From: Terrisporobacter mayombei
GTDB lineage: Bacteria > Bacillota > Clostridia > Peptostreptococcales > Peptostreptococcaceae
Direction: 5' to 3'
Length of the DNA stretch: 51,677 nucleotides
Assembly (NCBI RefSeq): GCF_014333445.1
Contig: NZ_JACRYU010000015.1
Span: 1 to 51,677, forward strand
Shown here: piece after piece, positions 45,899 to 51,677 of the stretch
Layout of the letters: the number at the start of each line of letters is the position of its first letter
How positions within the stretch are numbered: position 1 is the stretch's first letter
The notes under the pieces: generated by a model
The model's input: the letters and a program-made list of their open reading frames with translations, nothing else
Told to the model about the DNA's origin: nothing
Databases searched by the model: none
Translations under genes and position numbers: made by a program

Positions 45899-47347
45899 CT
45901 ATCTATTTTTCCAAGTTAAGATAGGTTTTTTTACTGCTCTAGCATCGTCTACTCTTTTGACAATAGCATCATGTGGTGCTGATGTTAAAAGCTCTGGATT
46001 TTCATTTGCTTCTTCAGCTATTTTTTTCATAGCTCCTATGAATTTATCTAATGTTTCTAAGCTTTCTGTTTCAGTAGGTTCTATCATCATAGCTTCACGA
46101 ATTATTAATGGAAAATATACTGTTGGTGGATGATATCCGTAGTCCAACATTCTTTTTGCTATATCCATTGTGTTATATTCTCCATGAGGTCCTCTTAATA
46201 CAAATTCATGTTTACAAATTTCATTTATAGGTAAATCATAATATTCTTTTAAATTTTCTTTTAAATAATTAGCATTTAGCACAGCCATTTGACTAGCTTT
46301 TTTAAGACCATCTCTTCCCATAGTTAATATATAAGTGAAAGATTTTATCATAACTCCAAAGTTTCCATAAAAGTTTTTAATTTTTCCTATTGAATCTTTC
46401 TTATCATAATTTAAAGCATACTTATCATCTTGTTTTTCAATGACTGGTACTGGTAAATAAGGAATTAAATCTTTCTTTACACCAACCGGTCCACTTCCAG
46501 GACCACCTCCACCATGAGGTGCTGCAAATGTTTTGTGTAAATTTAGATGAACAACATCAAATCCCATATCTCCTGCTCTACATATTCCCATGATAGCATT
46601 TGTATTCGCTCCATCATAGTATAATAATCCCCCAGCTTCATGGACTAACTTAGCTATTTCTTCTATATTTCTTTCAAATAAACCAAGTGTACTTGGATTT
46701 GTTAACATTAATGCAGCTACTTCATCATTTAATACTTCTTTTAATTTATCCATATTAACTGAACCATTCTTAGTTGATTCAACTTCAACAATATCAAATC
46801 CACACATATTAGCGCTGGCAGGATTTGTACCATGAGCAGAGTCTGGAACTATTACCTTCGTTCTTTTAAAATCTCCTCTAGTCTCATGATATTTTCTTAT
46901 AATCATTAGTCCTGTTAATTCTCCATGTGCCCCTGCTGATGGTTGTAGAGTTACTTCATCCATTCCTGTTATTTCACATAACATTTTTGATAAGTTGTAC
47001 ATTAGTTCTAATGAACCTTGAACTGTATCAGTTGATTGATAAGGATGAACTTGAGTAAATTTACAAAGTGATGCCATATCTTCATCTATTTTAGGATTGT
47101 ATTTCATAGTACAAGACCCTAATGGATAAAATCCTGTATCTACACCAAAATTTTTATTAGATAATAAAGTGTAATGTCTTACTACATCAAGTTCACTTAA
47201 CTCTGGTAATTCCAAATCTGTTTTCTTTATCATATTATGATCTAACATTTCATCTAGTTTTAATGTGTCTACATCTAGTTTAGGAAGGGAATAAGATTTT
47301 CTTCCTTCCTTTGAAATTTCAATTAATAAGCTATTATAATCGTTCAT
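45899..47347 (-). CDS. gcvPB: Glycine dehydrogenase (decarboxylating) subunit 2
   Basis: A 482-residue PLP subunit of the glycine cleavage P-protein. The Schiff-base lysine is K272 in [32 protein letters not shown] and [15 protein letters not shown] are further cofactor contacts. With the PA domain of the gene directly upstream it decarboxylates glycine and passes aminomethyl to lipoylated GcvH. ATG 47347 follows GGAGGGGATGTAA, at the stop of gcvT-gcvPA. Confidence 0.97.
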   Translation of the reverse strand: MNDYNSLLIEISKEGRKSYSLPKLDVDTLKLDEMLDHNMIKKTDLELPELSELDVVRHYTLLSNKNFGVDTGFYPLGSCTMKYNPKIDEDMASLCKFTQVHPYQSTDTVQGSLELMYNLSKMLCEITGMDEVTLQPSAGAHGELTGLMIIRKYHETRGDFKRTKVIVPDSAHGTNPASANMCGFDIVEVESTKNGSVNMDKLKEVLNDEVAALMLTNPSTLGLFERNIEEIAKLVHEAGGLLYYDGANTNAIMGICRAGDMGFDVVHLNLHKTFAAPHGGGGPGSGPVGVKKDLIPYLPVPVIEKQDDKYALNYDKKDSIGKIKNFYGNFGVMIKSFTYILTMGRDGLKKASQMAVLNANYLKENLKEYYDLPINEICKHEFVLRGPHGEYNTMDIAKRMLDYGYHPPTVYFPLIIREAMMIEPTETESLETLDKFIGAMKKIAEEANENPELLTSAPHDAIVKRVDDARAVKKPILTWKNR

Positions 47348-49819
47348 TTACATCCCCTCCATAATTCCTATTAATCTATCTATTTCTTCCACACTTCTCT
47401 TTTCTGTTACGCAAATTAATGTACATCCATCTAATTCAGGGTAATCTTTACTTAAATCATATCCTCCAATAATCTTATTATCTAATAATTTTTTATTAAG
47501 TTCCTCTATATTAATAGGTGATTTTACTACGAATTCATTAAAGAATTTACCCTTAAATAGTGGTATAAATTTTCCACTTTCAGTTATTTTATTTGCTGTG
47601 TAATGAGATTTTTGCATATTTTGCATTGCAACTTCTTGGAATCCCTTTTTACCCATAGTCGCAAGATAGATTGCTGCACTTAAAGCATTTAAGCCTTGAT
47701 TTGAACAAATATTTGAAGTAGCTTTCTCACGTCTTACATGTTGTTCTCTAGTTTGTAAAGTAAGGCAATAACATCTATTTCCGTCTCTATCAACTGTTTG
47801 ACCAACTACCCTACCTGGCATTTTTCTTATTAGTCCAGATTTAATAGCCAAAAATCCTACATAAGGTCCTCCATAATTCAATGCATTTCCTAAAGGTTGT
47901 GCATCTCCAACTGCCACATCTGCCCCTACTTCTCCTGGAGATTTTAAAATACTTAAAGTAATTGGATTTACACTTAATACATACATAGCTTTTTTGTCAT
48001 GAGCTATTTGGCCAATTTCATCTATGTCCTCTATCATACCAAAAAAGTTTGGATTTTGAACAAGTATACAAGCTGTATCCTCATCTACAACTTCTTTTAA
48101 TTTATTTAAATCAGTAGTTCCTAATTCTTTATCATAATCTACCTCAACAACCTCACAATCTTTAAATTGCAAATATGTTTTCAGTATTTTTCTTGTTTCA
48201 GGATGAACAGTTCTTCCAACAACTACTTTTTTACGTCTAGTTTTTGAAACTGATAATAAACATCCTTCCACTGCAGCAGTTGCACCATCATACATGGATG
48301 CATTTGCTATATCCATCTTTGTTATTTCTGCTATCATTGATTGGAATTCAAATATACTTTGTAGTGTTCCTTGACTTATTTCTGCTTGATAAGGTGTGTA
48401 TGCTGTATAAAATTCACTTCTAGATGTTATATGTTTTATGATTGAAGGTATATAATGATCGTAAGCACCTGCACCTAAAAAACAAGTTAATTCATCTGTA
48501 CTTGTATTTTTACTTGCTATTTCTTTTACTATATCACTTACTTCTAACTCTGACTTAGCTTCTTCTAATTTTAAATCCCTATTTAACTTTAAATTCTCCG
48601 GTATATCGGTAAATAAATCATCTATAGTTTTAGCTTTGCAAGCTTCTAGCATTTTTACTTCATCTTCATGAGTTGCTGGTATATATGGATATTGCTTATA
48701 TTCTACTTTCTCTATTTCGGCCTTCTTATATTGTTTTTTATAAAAAGGTCTTTTAACTATTACAGCACTTACTAATTTTTTTCTAACTCTAATTCCTATT
48801 TCTGCTCCTATTTTTGCATAATTGCTATCTATAATTGCCATTCCTATAAATTTATCTAAAGTAGGAGATTTAAGTCCAGTAGTTACAAATCCTATAACTT
48901 TATCATCAACTTCTATTTCATATCCTGCTCTTATCATACCTTTTCCTTGTACCTCAAAGGCAACTAACTTCCTTGGATTCTCACTATTTTTAATCTTTAC
49001 TAAGGCATCTTTTCCTAAGAAATTTTCTTTATTTAATTTAACAAATATTCCTAGACCACCTTCTATTGGTGATATTTCTTCGCTTATTTCATGTCCATAT
49101 AAAGGTAGATTTACCTCTGATCTTAAGGTATCTCTAGCTCCTAACCCTGCAGGTGAAATATCATCTTTACCAATTTCTAATATAGAGTTCCATATGTTCT
49201 CACTAACATCACTAGAGCAATATATCTCAAATCCATCTTCTCCTGTATAACCAGTTCTTGAAACTATACAGTTTTCTCCACAAATTTTAACATCCTTTTT
49301 AAACTTATAAAATTCTATATCAGATAAATCTATGTCTACTATTTTAGAAAGTATTTCTTCTGCCTTAGGTCCTTGTATTGCTAATTGACCTATCTTGTCT
49401 GATATATTATTCACAACAACCTCAAATTTCTCTGATTGTTTTTTTACCCAATCATAGTCTTTATCAATATTGCCTGCATTTATTACTAATAAATAATTAT
49501 TGTCTTCTATCATATAAACTAATAAATCATCTACTGTCATTCCATTTTCATAGCACATTGGTGAATATATAATTTCATTTTCTTTTAAATTAGAAATATC
49601 ATTTGTAATTAAATATTGTATAAAATTAAAAGCATCTACCCCTTTGACTTCTAATTCCCCCATATGAGATACATCAAATAATCCTACACTTCTTCTTACA
49701 TAATCATGCTCTTTAGTAGCGCTACTATACTCTAAAGGCATTTCCCATCCTGCAAATTCAAACATCTTTGCATTTAATTTTTCATGTGCCGGAAATAAAC
49801 GTGTTCTTTTTAATTCCAT
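47348..49819 (-). CDS. gcvT-gcvPA: Fused aminomethyltransferase / glycine dehydrogenase subunit 1
   Basis: An 823-residue bifunctional protein. Residues 1 to about 365 are GcvT (T-protein), with HEKLNAKMFEFAGWEMPLEY and SRTGYTGEDGFEIYC and the folate-binding LGARDTLRSEVNLPLYGHE. From about 375 it is GcvPA (YIPATHEDEVKMLE, FLGAGAYDHYIPS, TPYQAEISQGTLQSIFEFQS). Such a gcvTPA fusion is known in Clostridioides difficile. The GGGGGG ribosome site precedes ATG 49819. A tandem glycine riboswitch controls it. GcvH and the lipoamide dehydrogenase are not in the window. Confidence 0.96.
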   Translation of the reverse strand: MELKRTRLFPAHEKLNAKMFEFAGWEMPLEYSSATKEHDYVRRSVGLFDVSHMGELEVKGVDAFNFIQYLITNDISNLKENEIIYSPMCYENGMTVDDLLVYMIEDNNYLLVINAGNIDKDYDWVKKQSEKFEVVVNNISDKIGQLAIQGPKAEEILSKIVDIDLSDIEFYKFKKDVKICGENCIVSRTGYTGEDGFEIYCSSDVSENIWNSILEIGKDDISPAGLGARDTLRSEVNLPLYGHEISEEISPIEGGLGIFVKLNKENFLGKDALVKIKNSENPRKLVAFEVQGKGMIRAGYEIEVDDKVIGFVTTGLKSPTLDKFIGMAIIDSNYAKIGAEIGIRVRKKLVSAVIVKRPFYKKQYKKAEIEKVEYKQYPYIPATHEDEVKMLEACKAKTIDDLFTDIPENLKLNRDLKLEEAKSELEVSDIVKEIASKNTSTDELTCFLGAGAYDHYIPSIIKHITSRSEFYTAYTPYQAEISQGTLQSIFEFQSMIAEITKMDIANASMYDGATAAVEGCLLSVSKTRRKKVVVGRTVHPETRKILKTYLQFKDCEVVEVDYDKELGTTDLNKLKEVVDEDTACILVQNPNFFGMIEDIDEIGQIAHDKKAMYVLSVNPITLSILKSPGEVGADVAVGDAQPLGNALNYGGPYVGFLAIKSGLIRKMPGRVVGQTVDRDGNRCYCLTLQTREQHVRREKATSNICSNQGLNALSAAIYLATMGKKGFQEVAMQNMQKSHYTANKITESGKFIPLFKGKFFNEFVVKSPINIEELNKKLLDNKIIGGYDLSKDYPELDGCTLICVTEKRSVEEIDRLIGIMEGM

Positions 49820-49903
49820 AATAAATTAGCCCCCCAATTTTTAATAATAATGAAATAGTTTTGTAATTTAATTAGTATAAAAATAAATTTAATCAATAAA
49901 AAA

Positions 49904-49946
49904 ATTCACTTCGTTCATATCGCCAACGACTACGTCCGTTGCTCAA
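49904..49946 (-). repeat. Dispersed GC-rich repeat, copy 3 (gcvT leader)
   Basis: On the minus strand TTGAGCAACGGACGTAG is followed by TCGTTGGCGATATGAACG and AAGTGAAT. It matches copy 1 over 28 of the first 30 bases by eye and lacks copy 1's GC-rich insert. It lies in the transcribed leader between the glycine riboswitch terminator and gcvT. Confidence 0.75.
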
Positions 49947-50007
49947 GTAACAAAGTTGCAAATTACATGTTATCCATAGAACAGATAACATATAATTTCC
50001 TTACAAT

Positions 50008-50052
50008 TAAAAAAAGGATATGTAGACACTATAAATAGCAGCCACATATCCT
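50008..50052 (-). terminator. Glycine riboswitch expression platform terminator
   Basis: AGGATATGT and ACATATCCT pair across about 20 bases and are followed by seven Ts on the minus strand. The 5' arm overlaps the end of the second aptamer (ACAGAGGATATG), so folding of the aptamer can free or hide it; glycine should favour readthrough. Confidence 0.8.
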
Positions 50053-50254
50053 CTGTTCTTTTACCTGAAAGTTTTAGGGATAAAAATACTCCTTTTCTTC
50101 TTCGGTGACTTACCACTCATTTGTGAGCGAAGTCTTTCCAGAGTCCCATCAATTTACGATACCTGTGCCTGAAAGTTTCTCATAAAAATTTAATGGCTAT
50201 TTTTAGATTGCTCCTTCGGCATTTTTATCAATGTAAAAATTCTCTCGTAAATCT
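50049..50254 (-). ncRNA. Tandem glycine riboswitch
   Basis: On the minus strand aptamer 1 shows GAGATTTACGAGAG, then ATGCCGAAGGAGCAATC, AAACTTTCAGGCACAGG and GGACTCTGG. Aptamer 2 follows after a short linker with CACCGAAGAAGAAAAGGAG, AAACTTTCAGGTAAAAGAAC and AGAGG. These repeated GCCGAAGG and CTTTCAGGC blocks define the two-aptamer glycine riboswitch known upstream of glycine cleavage genes. Confidence 0.95.
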
Positions 50255-50370
50255 CATTTGGATTTTATTTAATTCTAATTAGATTATATTTACATTTGTT
50301 TAAATAATCAACTATTGTTAATAATAAAACATATTGTTTTTTTAACTATTTTCAAATTATAAAATCGCAT

Positions 50371-50404
50371 AAAAAAAGTGCCTAGAAAAAATTCATAAGC
50401 ACTT
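50371..50404 (-). terminator. Terminator between folT-like gene and gcvT leader
   Basis: AAGTGC and GCACTT pair, with the loop TTATGAATTTTTTCTAG between and seven Ts after, on the minus strand. The stem is short but the U-run is strong. Confidence 0.6.
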
Positions 50405-50433
50405 GATATATACATTAAATCAGCTTAATTAAA

Positions 50434-50466
50434 AACGATAGACATCCTTCTCCAATCCTAGCCGTT
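50434..50466 (-). terminator. Hairpin after the folT-like gene, terminator-like
   Basis: On the minus strand AACGGCTAG pairs imperfectly with CTATCGTT around GATTGGAGAAGGATGT and is followed by TTTTTAA. It is more GC-rich than its surroundings. It may be the first of two terminators for the transporter gene or the core of a small structured RNA ending at 50371. Confidence 0.45.
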
Positions 50467-50548
50467 CTGGTTTTGGTATGAACTATTTATTAAAAATTTT
50501 ATCCAATTAACACTGGTAATTAATTATTCATTAATTCTTATTCTTTAT

Positions 50549-51064
50549 CTATGCCTGTGATACTTTTGGAAATTTCACTACAATCTTTTTCCATATGATA
50601 CCTATAACTATAGCTCTTACTGGTATAATAACTATCTCTTTAAAAATACGGGCTGGTAATAATGCAATAAAACCTTTTCCCATCATAATAGACAACCAAT
50701 AAGTACCAAGGCCTAAGTTTACAACTATTGAAATAACTGCTAATGCACATAATACTCTAGACCATGTAGCTGGTTTATTATATAAAAATATTCCATAAAT
50801 TACACCTGCTAAGATAGCATTTAAAGTGAATCCTGGAAAAAATGCTCCTGTTGGAAATAGCATAACACCTATTATATCTGCAATTCCGTTTGCTATACCA
50901 CAGCTAACTGGTCCATATAACATAGCAATTATAACTACTGGAACAAATCCAAAACTTATTCTGACTATTGGTGTTTGTATAGAGCAATATCTAGTCAATA
51001 TAATTTGTAATGTTATCAATAAACTTATTTGTACTAATTTTCTTACATCAAATTTTTTATTCAT
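50549..51064 (-). CDS. folT: Folate-family ECF transporter S component
   Basis: A 171-residue integral membrane protein with about six helices. It resembles FolT: RISFGFVPVVIIAMLYGPVS, GIADIIGVMLFPTGAFFPGF and TLNAILAGVIYGIFLYNK are typical. It would bind folate and use the shared EcfAA'T module, not encoded here. ATG 51064 follows AGGAGG with six bases between. The leader holds a structure that can pair CCTCC with that GGAGG. Folate specificity is inferred from sequence resemblance; another vitamin is possible. Confidence 0.85.
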   Translation of the reverse strand: MNKKFDVRKLVQISLLITLQIILTRYCSIQTPIVRISFGFVPVVIIAMLYGPVSCGIANGIADIIGVMLFPTGAFFPGFTLNAILAGVIYGIFLYNKPATWSRVLCALAVISIVVNLGLGTYWLSIMMGKGFIALLPARIFKEIVIIPVRAIVIGIIWKKIVVKFPKVSQA

Positions 51065-51070
51065 AAATTT

Positions 51071-51114
51071 CCTCCTATTCTAGCTAGCACACAAATAAAT
51101 GATCCGTGTGTGGA
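51071..51114 (-). promoter_or_regulatory. folT leader structure that can hide the Shine-Dalgarno
   Basis: The minus strand reads GCCTCC, then ACACACGGATCATTTATT, TGTGTGCTAGCTAGAATA and GGAGG. CCTCC can pair with GGAGG, enclosing a CACACA/TGTGTG hairpin. This would block ribosome entry. It does not show the conserved blocks I know of the THF riboswitch. Confidence 0.5.
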
Positions 51115-51558
51115 GGCATTAAAAAATGATAATAACTTTGTACTATTTTTTATAATGATAATTACCATAAATTTAATATTGTCTATCTATTCAATTCGTA
51201 AATATAAATATGTTATATTTACTAAAAGTCTTACAATTATCACAATATATTATATATAAGTATATAAAGGACATGATTATTAATTTCAAAAGAAGTGAAT
51301 TTCTTAACTGGTCCATTTATTTTCTGTCTTAATATATTTAGATATTTAAGTAGAAATGATTTGTATATTAGTGATAATTATGAAAACTTGTCAAGTTAAT
51401 AATATCACAAACAACTGATATTAGCTTTATAATTATTTTTTTTTATTATTTAATTTTTTAATACTTTAAATTTTAGTTTTTTAAATTCCAAATATTCGAT
51501 AATATATACTAAGTTTCATCATATTCAACAAAAATAAATAAAAAACACATAGATTATT
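51115..51558. other. Intergenic region without recognised gene
   Basis: Very AT-rich sequence between the folT leader and the insertion sequence end. It must hold the folT promoter. No open frame with a ribosome site, no RNA family and no terminator is seen. Confidence 0.6.
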
Positions 51559-51677
51559 TGAAGTGAACCCTTTACACGGGAATAAATAAAACAACCTCTT
51601 TTGAAACATACTATATGTATGATTTTAAAGGAGGTTATTTTATTATGAGTACAAGAGTACACTATTCACCAGAAATA
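51559..51677 (+). mobile_element. Left end of an IS3/IS150-like insertion sequence (cut by window)
   Basis: TGAAGTGAACCCTTTACACG at 51559 resembles the TG...CCC terminal inverted repeats of IS3-family elements, and a transposase-like reading frame starts 86 bases later. The right end lies outside the window, so neither the inverted repeat nor target duplication can be verified. Confidence 0.55.
51645..51677 (+). CDS. Start of a transposase orfA (partial)
   Basis: ATG 51645 lies behind AAAGGAGGTTATTTTATT and encodes MSTRVHYSPEI before the window ends. This start resembles the helix-turn-helix OrfA of IS3/IS150-type transposases common in clostridia (xxxYSPEIKWK...). Eleven residues are too few for certainty. 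Confidence 0.5.
   Translation, partial: MSTRVHYSPEI

Noticed and set aside
50290..50425. A minus-strand reading frame starting MYISSAYEFFLG
   Set aside because: No ribosome site, and it runs through the terminator hairpin.
51151..51169. TATAATGATAATTACC as a Fur box upstream of folT
   Set aside because: It matches the left half of the 19-bp consensus but the right half fails, and AT-rich sequence gives such matches by chance.

Overview
The window is AT-rich, uses GGAGG-type ribosome binding sites, and carries clostridial gene sets: an anaerobic (early cobalt insertion) cobalamin operon, a fused gcvT-gcvPA under a tandem glycine riboswitch, a LytTR/CstA module, NiaR-nadABC and ECF-type uptake. 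Together these suggest a Firmicute of the class Clostridia, most likely the Peptostreptococcaceae (Clostridioides, Paraclostridium, Romboutsia or Terrisporobacter relatives), which ferment amino acids. The family is inference from gene organisation; I ran no search.

Layout. 1-351: edge fragment, AT-rich inverted repeat and a terminator. 352-18476 (minus): one long cobalamin/tetrapyrrole operon behind a cobalamin riboswitch, cbiP-cbiA-cbiB-cobD-pduX-cbiC-cbiD-cbiE-cbiT-cbiF-cbiG-cbiH-cbiJ-cbiK-cbiL-hemC-cobA/hemD-hemB and a DUF71 ATPase. It covers aminolevulinate to adenosylcobinamide-phosphate apart from precorrin-2 dehydrogenase; hemA, hemL, sirC, cobU, cobS and cobT are not here. 18655-21722 (minus): cobalt transporter cbiMNQO behind a second cobalamin riboswitch, whose peripheral stem is enlarged by a dispersed repeat. 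21823-25123 (minus): an HD-domain pseudogene and a MerR-MATE efflux pair. 25216-28708 (minus): CstA-type transporter with its LytS/LytTR two-component system. 28754-37407 (minus): UgpABCE-like ABC uptake operon with a PHP phosphoesterase and a HAD phosphatase, a decayed MATE gene, and an RpiR regulator. 37614-41492: divergent niaR and nadABC (NAD de novo synthesis) with a large palindromic operator. 41592-45842 (plus): DUF218 protein, a DHA2 drug exporter and two tandem Na+/Ca2+ exchanger paralogues. 45899-50254 (minus): glycine cleavage genes gcvT-gcvPA (fused) and gcvPB behind a tandem glycine riboswitch. 50371-51115 (minus): folT-like ECF folate transporter with a leader that can hide its own Shine-Dalgarno. 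51559-end: left end of an IS3-like insertion sequence.

The most unusual signals are: a small GC-rich repeat (head TTGAGCAACG, core TCGTTGGCGA) found three times in the same orientation inside transcribed leaders or intercistronic gaps, once within a cobalamin riboswitch; a compact CCTCC/GGAGG leader structure on folT; tandem LytTR-like direct repeats two helical turns apart directly upstream of the cstA promoter; and an uncharacterised organophosphate-like uptake and hydrolysis operon.
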